A DNA stretch of 64,000 bases from Mimachlamys varia (Eukaryota > Mollusca > Bivalvia > Pectinida > Pectinidae), in the NCBI GenBank assembly GCA_947623455.1, contig OX392528.1, positions 1,874,001 to 1,938,000 of the forward strand, in the 5' to 3' direction. Positions 25,101 through 36,845 of this stretch are shown piece after piece. The position numbers and the translations under genes are program-made. Position 1 is the stretch's first letter. Each line of letters starts with the position of its first letter. Under the pieces are notes generated by a model, which was given only the letters and a program-made list of their open reading frames with translations, searched no databases and had not been told where the DNA came from.

Positions 25101-27696
25101 GATGTGCCTGTCCCTCCAGTATGATATTTCAGTATAATGTGACCGGGTGGGATGAAGTGCCTGTCCCTCTGGTATAATATTTCAGTATAATGTGACCGAG
25201 TGGGATGATGTACCTGTCCCTCCAGTATGATATTTCAGTATAATGTGATCGAGTGGGATGATGTACCTGTCCCTCCAGTATGATACAGTGTATTTCAGTA
25301 TAAAATGACCGAGTGGGATGAAGTGCCTGTCCCTCTGGTATAATATTTCAGTACAATGTGACCGAGTGGGATGATGTACCTGTCCCTCCAGTATGATATT
25401 TCAGTATAATGTGATCGAGTGGGATGACGTGCCTCTCACTCCGGTATGATATTTCTGTATAATGTGACCTGGTGGGATGACGTGCCTCTCCCTCCGGTAT
25501 GATATTTCAGTGTAAAGTGACCGAGTGGGATGATGTACCTGTACCTCCGGTATGATATTTCTGTATAACGTGAGCGAGTGGGATGATGTGGCTGTCTCTC
25601 CAGTATGATATTTCAGTATAATGTGACCGAGTGGGATGACGTGCCTCTCACTCCGGTATGATATTTCAGTATAATGTGACCGAGTGGGATGATGTGCCTG
25701 TCCCTCCGGTATGATATTTCAGTGTAATGTGACCTGGTGGGATGACGTGCCTCTCCCTCCGGTATGATATTTCAGTATAATGTGACCGAGTGGGATGACG
25801 TTCCTCTCCCTCCGGTATGATATTTCAGTATAATGTGACCGAGTGGGATGATGTGCCTGTCCCTCAAGTATGATATTTCTGTATAATGTGACCGAGTGGG
25901 ATGATGTGCCTGTACCTCCAGTATGATATTTCAGTATAATGTTACCGAGTGGGATGATGTACCTGTACGTCCGGTATGATATTTCAGTATAATGTGACCG
26001 AGTGGGATGACGTGCCTCTCCCTCCGGTATGATATTTCAGTATAATGTGACCGAGTGGGATGATGTGGCTGTCCCTCCAGTATGATATTTCAGTATAATG
26101 TGACCGAGTGGGATGATGTACCTGTTACCTCCGGTATGATATTTCAGTATAAAGTGACCGAGTGAGATGATGTGCCTGTCCCTCCATTATGATATTTCAG
26201 TATAATGTGACCGGGTGGGATGACGTGCCTCTCCCTCCAGTATGATATTTCAGTATAATGTGACCGAGTGGGATGACGTGCCTGTACCTCCGGTATGATA
26301 TTTCAGTATAATGTGACCGGGTGGGATGATGTACCTGTGCCTCCGGTTTGATATTTCAGTGTAATGTGACCGAGTGGGATAATGTACCTGTACCTCCGGT
26401 ATTATATTTCAGTATAATGTGACCGGGTGGGATGACGTGCCTGTACCTCCGGTTTGATATTTCTGTATAATGTGACCGAGTGGGATGATGTGCCTGTACC
26501 TCCGGTATGATATTTCTGTATAATGTGACCGAGTGGGATGATGTACCTGTCCCTCCGGTATGATATTTCTGTATAATGTGACCTGGTGGGATGACGTGCC
26601 TCTCCCTCCGGTATGATATTTCAGTGTCATGTGACCGAGTGGAATGATGTGCCTGTCCCTCCAGTATGATATTTCAGTGTAATGTGACCGAGTGGGATGA
26701 TGTACCTGTGCCTCCGGTTTGATATTTCAGTATAATGTGACCGAGTTGGATGATGTGCCTGTACCTCCGGTTTGATATTTCAGTATAATGTGACCTGGTG
26801 GGATAATGTGCCTCTCCCTCCGGTATGATATTTCAGTGTCATGTGACCGAGTGGGATGATGTGCCTGTCCCTCCAGTATGATATTTCAGTATAATGTGAC
26901 CGGGTGGGATGATGGGCCTGTCCCTCCGGTATGATATTTCAGTATAATGTGAGGTAGTGGGATGATGTGCCTGTGTCTCCGGTATGATATTTCAGTATAA
27001 TGTGACCGAGTGGGATGAAGTGCCTGTCCCTCTGGTATAATATTTCAGTATAATGTGACCGAGTGGGATGATGTACCTGTCCCTCCAGTATGATATTTCA
27101 GTATAATGTGATCGAGTGGGATGATGTACCTGTCCCTCCAGTATGATATTTCAGTATAAAATGACCGAGTGAAATGATGTACCTGTCCCTCCAGTATGAT
27201 ATTTCAGTATAATGTGACCGAGTGGGATGATGTGCCTGTCCCTCCAGTATGATATTTCAGTATAATCTGACCGAGTGGGATGATGTGCCTGTCCCTCCAG
27301 TATGATATTTCAGTATAAAGTGACCGAGTGAAATGATGTGCCTGTCCCTCCAGTATGATATTTCAGTACAATGTGACCGAGTGGGATGATGTGCCTGTAC
27401 CTCCAGTATGATATTTCAGTACAATGTGACCGAGTGGGATGATGTGCCTGTCCCTCCAGTATGATATTTCAGTACAATGTGACCGAGTGGGATGATGTGC
27501 CTGTCCCTCCAGTATGATATTTCAGTACAATGTGACCGAGTGGGATGATGTGCCTGTCCCTCCAGTATGATATTTCAGTATAAAGTGACCGAGTGAAATG
27601 ATGTGCCTGTCCCTCCGGTATGATATTTCAGTACAATGTGACCGAGTGGGATGATGTGCCTCTTGCTTCCGGTATGATATTTCAGTATAAACTAAT

Positions 27697-28160
27697 GTTG
27701 AAGCAGAAGGGTCAGGTGTGAAAAAAAACCATTTAACTTATGAATTTAGATGTAAAATGAAACTAGTTCTGTATAATTTCAAATCGTGTACTACTAAAAT
27801 GTGTTAGTTATGTACCGTGCCACTACTCAAAAATGAGATTAACTGATATTAACTGATTAAATGATTAACATGCATGACATAAATGACGATGATTAATGTA
27901 CATTCGCTGAAGGTGACATCATTTTGAGCTGTCAATCTTTTGAAATTAAGCAAATATGTAAAATGTATGGACGGAATTGGAATCTTACCCCATGGTTTGC
28001 TGGAGCCTCCATAGCCACATTTATCTCATATGAGTAGTGGCACGGTACACAATAAACTCATTTTGCGGAGATCACGCTTTGAAATTATACAGAACTAGTT
28101 TCATTTACTTCTAAATTTATAAATTAAATGAGTTTTACGCACCTGACCCTTCTGGTTCAA
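27697..28160. mobile_element. Foldback/MITE element with ~140-bp inverted arms at the array edge
   Basis: The left arm (27,697-27,843) begins gttgaagcagaagggtcagg and contains gaaactagttctgtataatt and gtaccgtgccactactc. The right arm (28,022-28,160) is its inverse complement, containing gagtagtggcacggtac and aattatacagaactagtttc, and ending at cacctgacccttctggttcaa. The ~180-bp centre has no coding capacity. It starts within about 7 bp of the last satellite monomer. Confidence 0.85.
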
Positions 28161-29300
28161 ATTAATTAAAAAAAAAATGGTTTTCCATCTTTTAGCCCCT
28201 AACATCACTTACGAGTCCCAGAAGGACGAAACAGCTTCTGATGGAATTTTTTTTTCGGCATACTGTATCTTTTACTTTATTTAAAAGGTTCAGCAGATGT
28301 GTGTTTTACGTCATTTGTGTATGACATTGCGTACTATCGTTCATATAACTGTAGACCGACCTCCGTTCTTCATAATTGTAGCAATTATAAGCGCAATATA
28401 TTTGTGTGTCTCCTATACTATCAACAATACAATACAGATAGTGAGCTACAATTGTGCCGTCCCTTTGCTTTCAGTAAGCTACTCGTTATCGCCAATACTT
28501 TTTATGTGTCCGTGTGTTGTTTTGTAGTCACATTTGTGAGTACTTGGCGGGAGAGAAAATAGGTAGCCATTATATTATCTACTGTCGAACGAATCATATA
28601 CAATGTAGTTGTCGACAAGACCTATTGCATGTAGGTTACATGTAAATATTCATGTAAAATTAAGATCGAATTATCCTGAATCGGTAAAAGTCTTAACGTA
28701 GGTATTATTCAGAATGAAATACAATGTAATAATCATTTGTAAAAATAGATAAATTTTATCAATATTCATAAAAGTTCTGCCTTTATTATTAACGGTTTTG
28801 TTATTCTACGGTAATAAACATGCAATTGTAACATTGCCTTTTGAATTGTTTGTTTTATTTTATTTTTCGTAGTTGGATCGTTCTGGGTAATCACGAAATA
28901 TCTAATTGACCCTTTAGCCAATATTAGTGTAAGTCACATTTATACATAGTTATTTCCGCTGCAAGGTAAAGGCTAGTATTTTGTATACGGTCATAATATA
29001 GTAAAGCATTAATATCCTTTGGCTGTAGTGATTGTACATCCGTCTATAACTTTGTAAATGCTATATAAGCATGTAGGGTAGTTAACTTTTGTTAAAGCTG
29101 AAATCGTAATAAACAACTGGAACTAAAGATGAATTGTTCACTCTCAAATACATGCACAGTATCAGTTATTCAACTATGAAATAAAATTGATAAAAATGGT
29201 CAATATCGTCTTCTCAAGCTTTGCATTTTATCGTTCTGTCATTAAAACAATAACTGTCCACTTCAATCTTTATTTGAGAACATCATCACTTTCCAGGTTG
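28161..29300. other. AT-rich intergenic stretch, no feature seen
   Basis: I see no exon-like coding signal, tandem repeat or transposon terminus. Short overlapping frames near 28,300-28,560 have no recognisable motifs and are cysteine/valine-rich by chance. Confidence 0.5.
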
Positions 29301-29304
29301 ATCA

Positions 29305-29622
29305 GATCTATGGGCAAGTTTTATGCGATATGAAGATGGACGTTTTTGATTATGCTCATTAGTGTGTTTACTTGTTGTGATTAACAATGGTACTCGGTTC
29401 TCATTTTGAGAATTTGATGTTTATTTGGATGTGACAAAGATTTGCATGGCGGGTGTCGTCGATGAAGTAGACGACGCTTAATATATTTCGGAACACCTGG
29501 TCTTATTTTCTTGTACTTTTGCAAGGGTCTCCATGTGAATCTTTTCTTTGTTCATATTTTGCCTCTGGTTCAATCGAATTTGAGTTTGGATTATGATTTT
29601 GTTAATGCTTCGGTATTCTCTT
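29305..29622 (+). mobile_element. RT-element 3' tail fragment (plus)
   Basis: This stretch closely matches 2,870-3,215. Shared segments are gggcaagttttatg, gatatgaagatggacgtttt, ctcggttctcattttgag, ggatgtgacaaagat, atggcgggtgtcgtcgatg, cggaacacctggtcttattt, and the terminal gattatgattttgttaatgc. No RT-coding part precedes it, so it is a 5'-truncated copy. Confidence 0.75.
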
Positions 29623-29635
29623 ATTTATTTTCTGG

Positions 29636-29745
29636 AGTATACAGTGTCCCAATAAGACTGGCGATCAATCTTGATTGTACTCAGAGCGGTAGTAGTTAAA
29701 GCCAGCAATAAAACATTGCTTATAAGGATCAAACCATGAAATAGG
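29636..29745 (-). mobile_element. Second RT-element fragment in opposite orientation
   Basis: gtatacagtgtcccaataag and the following gccagcaataaaacattgct plus tataaggatc match 40,925-41,060. There they form the upstream, minus-oriented end of the RT copy. Here they directly follow a plus-oriented tail, so two fragments of opposite orientation are joined. Confidence 0.55.
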
Positions 29746-30660
29746 ATTCAGATTCCGAACTCAGAATAATGACCCGAAACAATTTAAAGATAGTGGTGCT
29801 CCATTATCTTGACTGTGAGGAAATGATCTTGTATTACGGACATTATACGCTTTCCGCTATCAAAGTTCACCAGTTAAATGTAAATCAAAGACAAAATTAC
29901 AACGGAAAAATTGATATCACGCGATCTTGATCTAAGCATTTAAAAATGACCTTAATTGGCTTTCGTAACGATTTGATCTAATGCCATGGCCTCTTTTTAA
30001 CAAGCAGCGACATTATCGTAATATCTAATGCAGAAACAAGGAATGGTAACAAAGTTGGGAGCTTACATTATATTCGTACAGACAGATAGACCGACAACGT
30101 ATAAAAGCAACACTAAAAATGTATTAAACATCAAGCAAACGTTTTATTTTCGTTCATTATAGTAAATCGCTTTACTAAATGGGTGTTGTTCTTGATTTAA
30201 CAATTAAAAGTACTGCGAAAACATTGTTCTTTTTTATGAAAGCTTCGACATCGATCGTTCATAGGAAATGTCATAGATATAAATACATTACTACAAATTC
30301 ATTTGCGATTTTGTTATAAAAATGTCGTTCAATTGTCCTTTTTATTTCTAATGGAATGTGTTTAACATCCTAAATTGTAGTCGTTCATAAGATTTCAACC
30401 AATTATTGAATAACTGAATTAGCATACTCGCAATTATGCTAGATAATAAATAAGATACAAAAACGTTAACCTTTGTAATCAACATTTCTAAGCGCATGTT
30501 TGACGCATAACAATAAGAATAGCGCTCAAATATATACGCTTACAGTAATTATTCAAACAAAGAAAACAAACAAAAACACACAAAGGAAAACGTATTTTTG
30601 TGCCTTTTTAATCCATTAGTTTTTCATCTACATCTTAAAACAATGTTGAACTAGTTTTGG
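29746..30660. other. AT-rich intergenic stretch, no feature seen
   Basis: No coding signal, repeat array or element terminus was recognised in about 0.9 kb. Confidence 0.5.
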
Positions 30661-30662
30661 AA

Positions 30663-30735
30663 TGCCTCTACTAGGATTCTAACCCAGGAGCTCTGATTTA
30701 TTAGTCTTACGCTCTATTGAATGAGCTAAAGATAA
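30663..30735 (-). mobile_element. tRNA-derived remnant (SINE head or tRNA pseudogene)
   Basis: The minus strand reads tagctcattcaatagagcg, an A-box/D-arm with GCTC/GAGC stem. About 30 bp later comes ctgggttagaatcctag, a B-box/T-arm whose 5-bp stem pairs with one G-T. The anticodon stem and the acceptor stem do not pair well, so it is not a functional tRNA. It is probably a SINE head or a decayed tRNA copy. Confidence 0.55.
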
Positions 30736-30812
30736 ATTATGGTGAGTGAAGACAAGTTTTGACTGGTAGAATGAAGAGTCGGTGCCGGGTCAATACGCAT
30801 GAAAACATTGTT

Positions 30813-33460
30813 TATGGATATCTCCTGGGCACTCTGGTGACCTCCGTGGGTAGTCCTAGTTATGGATATCTACTGGGCGCAGTGGTTACCACCGTGGGTA
30901 GTCCTAATTATGGATATCTACTGGGCGCAATGGTGACCTCCGTGGGTAGTCCTAGTTATGGATATTTCCTGGGCACAGTGGTCACCTCCGTGGGTAGTCC
31001 TAGTTATGGATATCTACTTGGCGCAGTGGTTACCTCCGCGGGTAGTCCTAGTTATGGATATCTACTTGGCGCAGTGGTCACCTCCGTGGGTAGTCCTAGT
31101 TATGGATATCTCCTGGGGCGCAGTGGTTACCTCCGTGGGTAGTCCTAGTTATGGATATCTCCTGGGCACAGTGGTGACCTCCGTGGGTAGTCCTAGTTAT
31201 GGATATCTACTTGGCGCAGTGGTCACCTCCGTGGGTAGTCCTAGTTATGGATATCTACTTGGTGTAGCGGTTACCTCCGTGGGTAGTCCTATTTATGGAT
31301 ATCTCCTGGGCGCAGTGGTGACCTCCGTGGGTAGTCCTAGTTATGGATATCTCCTGGGCACAGTGGTGACCTCCGTGGGTAGTCCTAGTTATGGATATCT
31401 ACTCGGCACAGTGGTTACCTCCGTGGGTAGTCCTACTTATTGATATCTCCTGGGCACAGTGGTGACCTCCGTGGGTAGTCCTAGTTATGGATATCTACTG
31501 GGCGCAGTGGTTACCTCCGTGGGTAGTCCTAGTTATGGATATCTACTTGGCGCAGTGGTCACCTCCGTGGGTAGTCCTAGTTATGGATATCTACTTGGCG
31601 CAGTGGTTACCTCCGGGGGTAGTCCTAGTTATGGATATCTACTTGGCGCAGTGGTCACCTCCGTGGGTAGTCCTAGTAATGGATATCTCCTGGGGCGCAG
31701 TGGTTACCTCCGTGGGTAGTCCTAGTTATGGATATCTCCTGGGCACAGTGGTGACCTCCGTGGGTAGTCCTAGTTATGGATATCTACTTGGCGCAGTGGT
31801 CACCTCCGTGGGTAGTCCTAGTTATGGATATCTACTTGGCGCAGTGGTGACCTCCGTGGGTAGTCCTAGTTATGGATATCTCCTGGGCACAGTGGTGACC
31901 TCCGTGGGTAGTCCTAGTTATGGATATCTACTTGGCGCAGTGGTTACCACCGTGGGTAGTCCTAGTTATGGATATCTACTGGGCGCAGTGGTCACCTCCG
32001 TGGGTAGTCCTAGTTATGGATATCTACTTGGCGCAGTGGTGACCTCCGTGGGTAGTCCTAGTTATGGATATCTACTTGGCGCAGTGGTTGCCACCGTGGG
32101 TAGTCCTAGTTATGGATATCTACTTAGTGTAGCGGTTACCTCCGTGGGTAGTCCTATTTATGGATATCTCCTGGGCGCAGTGGTGACCTCCGGGGGTAGT
32201 CCTAGTTATGGATATCTCCTGGGCACAGTGGTGACCTCCGTGGGTAGTCCTAGTTATGGATATCTACTGGGCGCAGCGGTGACCTCCGTGGGTAGTCCTA
32301 GTTATGGATATCTACTTGGCGCAGTGGTTACCTCCGGGGGTAGTCCTAGTTATGGATATCTACTTGGCGCAGTGGTCACCTCCGTGGGTAGTCCTAGTTA
32401 TGGATATCTCCTGGGGCGCAGTTGTTACCTCCATGGGTAGTCCTAGTTATGGATATCTCCTGGGCACAGTGGTGACCTCCGTGGGTAGTCCTAGTTATGG
32501 ATATCTACTCGGCACAGTGGTCACCTCCGTGGGTAGTCCTGGTATGGATATCTAATCGGCACAGTGGTCACCTCCGTGGGTAGTCCTAGTTATGGATATC
32601 TACTCGGCACAGTGGTCACCTCCGTGGGTAGTCCTAGTTATGGATATCTACTCGGCACAGTGGTCAACTCCGTGGGTATTCCTACTTATGGAAATCTACT
32701 TAGCGCAGTGGTCACCTCCGTGGGTAGTCCTAGTTATGGATATCTACTCGGCACAGTGTTTACTACCGTGGGTAGTCCTAGTTATGGATATCTACTCGGC
32801 ACAGTGTTTACTACCGTGGGTAGTCCTAGTTATGGATATCTACTCGGCACAGTGTTTACTACCGTGGGTAGTCCTGGTATGGATATCTACTCGGCACAGT
32901 GTTTACTACCGTGGGTAGTCCTAGTTATGGATATCTACTCGGCACAGTGGTCACCTCCGTGGGTAGTCCTGGTATGGATATCTAATCGGCACAGTGGTCA
33001 CCTCCGTGGGTAGTCCTAGTTATGGATATCTACTCGGCACAGTGTTTACTACCGTGGGTAGTCCTAGTTATGGATATCTACTCGGCACAGTGGTCACCTC
33101 CGTGTGTAGTCCTAGTTATGGATATCTACTTGGCACAGTGGTGACCTCCATGGGTAGTCCTAGTTATGGATATCTCCTGGGGCGCTGTGGTGACCTCCGT
33201 GTGTAGTCCTAGTTATGGATATCTCCTGGGGCGCTGTGGTGACCTCCGTGTGTAGTCCTAGTTATGGATATATACTGGGCGCTGTGGTGACCTCCTTGGG
33301 TAGTCCTAGTTATGGATATCTACTGGGCGCTGTGGTGACCTCCGTGGGTAGTCCTAGTTATGGATATATACTGGGGCGCTGTGGTGACCTCCGTGTGTAG
33401 TCCTGGTGGTGGATACTCTACTTGGAGCAGTGGTTAACTCCGTCGGTAGTCCTGGTTATG
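30813..33460. repeat. 48-bp minisatellite, about 55 copies, with in-frame 16-residue repeat
   Basis: The 48-bp unit (tatggatatctactcggcac, agtggtcacctccgtgggta, gtcctagt) repeats about 55 times. Since 48 is 3 x 16, one plus-strand frame reads the repeat SYGYLLGAVVTSVGSP and a second reads MDIYWAQWLPPWVVLV. The longest open run is 31,487-32,440 (about 317 codons). It switches between these frames where an extra G occurs (cctggggcgc near 31,112, 31,693, 32,413, 33,178, 33,225 and 33,373). Six or more frame shifts plus stops (for example near 31,440 and 32,550) make a functional protein unlikely. No promoter or signal peptide is evident. Confidence 0.93.
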
Positions 33461-33906
33461 AGATTTGGTTGCATAGAACATTGTTGTCTCAGGTTATGGG
33501 TCAAAAATGTCTTCTTTTATGTTTTACTTATACACATATTATGACGAAAGAAGACTAATTTGACTTTCATGAACAAATTAATTTCATAGATATGTTGATA
33601 CAATACAAAGGTAATAAACACATTCATGCATAGGTGAACTCAGTGTACGTTAACACATCTCAACCAACAATATTTGTACATGATTCGTAAAGAAATTGAG
33701 TGAATAGAGAATGTGATCAATGGTAACACCCAAAGACGGATAATACCATGAATAATAAATTTATAATTTATGGCGCATACTTTTACCACAAGTAAACTGA
33801 CAAAAATAGGTAACAAATCTGTATAATGTATGCATCACATTTATCTTTAATATACAAATTCCTCATGCGTATGTGTTAAAAAAGACATTCCTAAGAAGAT
33901 TATAAG

Positions 33907-34062
33907 ACCCTTTCATGACCGACCAGCGATGTAGGATAGGGAAATTCCACCCGAGGGGTTTTCAAATTTGGTAAAACCCGACGCTTTGCCGAAGATTTTG
34001 CTAAATATGAAAACCCTGAGGGTGGAATTTCCCTACCTTACACATTTGGTAATGAAAGAGAC
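33907..34062. mobile_element. Foldback/MITE-like hairpin element
   Basis: The left arm (cctttcatgaccgaccag, then gatagggaaattccacccg, then ttttcaaatttggtaaaa) is the inverse complement of the right arm (ttttgctaaatatgaaaa, then gggtggaatttccctacc, then ggtaatgaaag). The loop is about 25 bp. There is no coding content. Confidence 0.8.
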
Positions 34063-34439
34063 TTTTTCTCTCATATCAACTACCCGAATAAGCTCAAAAA
34101 CCATGAGAATACGTTTTGACTGGCTACCATTTTGAAAATTTCAATTGTTTTCTTGAGCTTTTTTAACGAAAAAAAATAAGACAGCGAGATTTAGCATACC
34201 CTGTATTTGTAAACAAAGTCTGCGAAGAAAAATTAATCTCACCTTTCGTGTTCATGGATAATTTTTGTGAAAGGTTTTAATTTCATCCCGCCGTCGTTTT
34301 CTCTTTGCGGCATCAGTTTACCGTATTTGTGACGTCACGTCGCGTGATATGCTATGTAAGATAATTTTTTTATATAGCTTCCTTACAAGGGCAAACTCTA
34401 ACAAATATGGCGAGATATGAGAAAAAAGAGTGTCATGCT

Positions 34440-34775
34440 ACGAACAATGCATTTTCGCCTATGTTTTGGCACTCATTGAACAATCATTTTTGTAGCGTTT
34501 ATTAAACAATAACTTTTCTGGCGTTAATTGAACAATCGCTTTCTGGCGTCCATTGAACAATCCGTTTTCTGTCATTCATTGTACAATCACTCTTTTACCG
34601 TTCAGGGAACAATCGCTTTTCTGTCGTTCATTGAACAATAACGTTTCTGGCGTTCATTGAACAATCGCTTCACTGACGAACATTGAACAATTACTTTGCT
34701 GGCGTTGATTGAACAATCACTTTTTTGGCACAAAATAAACAATCGCTTTCTTGGCACCAATGGAGCAATCAGTTT
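34440..34775. repeat. Degenerate ~29-bp minisatellite, about 11 units
   Basis: The core cgttcattgaacaatcgctt followed by ttctgg recurs with period 28-30 and heavy divergence (cattgaacaatc, attaaacaataac, cattgtacaatc, gggaacaatcgc). The divergence indicates an old array, unlike the homogeneous 53-bp array. Confidence 0.75.
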
Positions 34776-35261
34776 CATTTTCCGAGAAGATGAAGTATTT
34801 ATGCAAACTCACAATCGTTTTCACTAAGTTAATTTTTTGACCATCAAATGTCTTTTAAAAGACAACTCCACAATTATAAAATAGATTAAAAAAGAAAAAA
34901 AAGTTTGATCTGACTCATTGTTTCCTCTACAAAATATTAAAAAAATCAATAACATTTTAATGCAAAATATCGTCCTATAACAACAGGATTTTAATATTTT
35001 GCTATAAGTGATATATAAAGATAAAATCATACTATTTTCTTTATGAGTCACACTTTGATCGACGGTAAAATGAAAATCACATGCATAGAAACAACCGATA
35101 CTTAGTCAAAATATTGACGTATGACATACTAAAAATTAATTGAAATACTCTTAAACGAGGTGTTTGAATTTAATATTTGTCTTCATTTAACATCAATGTA
35201 TTTGAAATGACTTTTTAATTGTCACAGAGTAAATTAACAAATAATTTATAGTTAAGTTACT
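34776..35261. other. AT-rich intergenic stretch, no feature seen
   Basis: No recognisable coding or repeat structure. A short minus-strand frame at 34,824-35,051 has no motif support. Confidence 0.5.
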
Positions 35262-35362
35262 TCTGTATTGGTCGAGTTGTTGGTCCTCGGCCTACAACGT
35301 TGGTCTTCGGTTTCGCCAAAGGCCAAAAAAGCAAGCCTTGGACCAATAACTGGCCAATACAG
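35262..35362. mobile_element. Short foldback element
   Basis: The ends are inverted: ctgtattggtcgagttgttg then gtcc on the left, and ggaccaataactggccaatacag on the right, with a ~50-bp centre. It is a small hairpin-type repeat. Confidence 0.6.
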
Positions 35363-36064
35363 ATCAATCAATGCTACTATAGTATTAAACCAAAATAAAA
35401 TTGAAGTGAGGACATCAACTAAAATCATTATCAGTCATGTGCTATTTGACTAGTTATTACGGAGCAAAATTAAAATATTTTTGGAACAGGGATGTTGACC
35501 TATATTAAACCAATGATTTGATAAGGAGGCGCAATAAAAACATAGAATCGTACGCTGTTTTGTTAATATATTGCAGAGAAATATCATAATGTGACGACAT
35601 CAAATATATTTATCTGAATCTCAAACAAAAAGAGATGCCAGATATTGTCGGAACAAGTAGAAGAAGGTGTAACAGGATATATTGAACTTCTTTTTTTCTG
35701 ATTCCAATTATCAGGTTTATTAAAACGAATTCCCAAACCATTAGTCAGAAGAGACAAACCATTATAGACAAATCAACCTTACATATGTATGTCAAATAAA
35801 ACAAAACAGACCAAATGTTCATATGCCATATCATAAGTTCGATATTACATAAGGGCAATCAAACTTGCCCTGCTTATGATCAATTCTCTTAAATTAAGAC
35901 TAAAATTATGTGATATGTACTAAAGTATACTTGTATTTGATAAGTGTCTGTGCTTTAGAATTTATATTTTACCAACTCAAGCGGGAGAGAACTTCCATAC
36001 AGTGTAGGCATAATATGTTGTTCAATCCCTTTCCTTGTACCATCAAAGTAAATTAAATTTGTTG
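35363..36064. other. AT-rich intergenic stretch, no feature seen
   Basis: No coding signal or element boundary was recognised. Confidence 0.45.
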
Positions 36065-36265
36065 AAATGAAGATTTACACGGAGACCAATGAAAAACTAC
36101 ATGACAAAAAAAACAGGTGTTCAGGAAGAGTAAGCATCTTCTTCATCGATGTCACCCACCATGTATATCTAGGTAACACACAAGTAAATGACACCTCCTC
36201 GAAGTAACAAACTGTGACATTATTCTAAATCCGTCAAGTTGTCGAATATATGAATCGCACTATCG
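36065..36265 (-). mobile_element. RT-element 3' tail fragment (minus)
   Basis: Diverged tail copy. Landmarks shared with 39,780-39,990 are gaagatttacacggagac, caggtgttcaggaagagtaa followed by gcatcttcttcatcgat, and the gtatatctaggtaac/ctcctcgaag stretch. Confidence 0.6.
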
Positions 36266-36639
36266 TTAATATTCTTGATAGGTGTATTATTATGTTTTGG
36301 AAAAATCCTCAATATGTTTATCTTCATCTAAATATACAAAAGTAGCAAATTTTGGTCTCAGAAAGAATACATCAATAATCAAAATTAATACAAATTATAA
36401 ATATTAAGAGTCCAGTTTTGTTTTCATAACGGTCATACATATACGCAAGGAGTAGAACATAATGATGGTACAATAGGGTTCCGGGTTTTTTTCATTTTGT
36501 AATATTCACTGACTAATTGTACCAAATTGCAAATGTGTGCGGAGAGAATCACATAATTAGGCGACCGATTGTTGTGCGCACCGTATGTGTGCTTTATGTT
36601 TGGTGCATTGTGTGCGGAACCATAATTGTAAGTACGTTA

Positions 36640-36845
36640 TTAAAATTTCTTCAGGATAGCTACTATTTTTTCAATAGCATTGATGTTTATGTTGCATTCG
36701 TACAGTCCACTTTCACCACTAAAAGCCATGTCGATTATCTTGTGCGGTTGTTGACCCTCACTTCCGGTCACGTGATGTCTTGTAGGTGTCAGTTCTTTGT
36801 CGATATGATGTATTACAAGCATGTACATGTATACATCTGTGCCAC
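36640..36845 (-). CDS. Gene A exon 10 (terminal exon)
   Basis: The acceptor is catttcag before 36,845. Two bases complete the split Gly codon, 67 codons follow and the exon ends in TAA at 36,640. It encodes GTDVYMYMLVIHH, then KIIDMAFSGESGLYECN and the C-terminal EKIVAILKKF. It supplies the second half of the C-terminal domain (residues 661-728). No polyadenylation signal was seen immediately downstream. Confidence 0.82.

Larger units (their letters stand above)
5912..27690. repeat. Giant minisatellite, 53-bp unit, about 410 copies
   Basis: A 53-bp unit (gtgaccgagtgggatgatgt, gcctgtccctccggtatgat, atttcagtataat) repeats head to tail over 21.8 kb. Common variants are ccagtatg/ccggtatg, cctgtacc/cctgtccc, gatgatg/gatgacg and cagtata/cagtgta/cagtaca. 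Occasional monomers have 1-bp indels (ttacctcc, tctgtaaat), one is truncated near 8,990 and one has an insertion near 25,285. Since 53 is not divisible by 3, no long reading frame survives; the short minus-strand frames near 17.9, 23.4, 24.2 and 26.4 kb are artefacts. Higher-order duplications are listed separately. Confidence 0.98.

Noticed and set aside
5912..27690. Possible CRISPR-like array or coding repeat in the 53-bp region
   Set aside because: Units are contiguous with no unique spacers, 53 is not a multiple of three, and the short minus-strand frames stop after a few units.
31487..32440. 317-codon open frame as a real protein gene
   Set aside because: It lies wholly inside the 48-bp array, changes register at an extra G, and similar frames elsewhere in the array are broken by shifts and stops. 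I kept it only as a possible decayed coding repeat.
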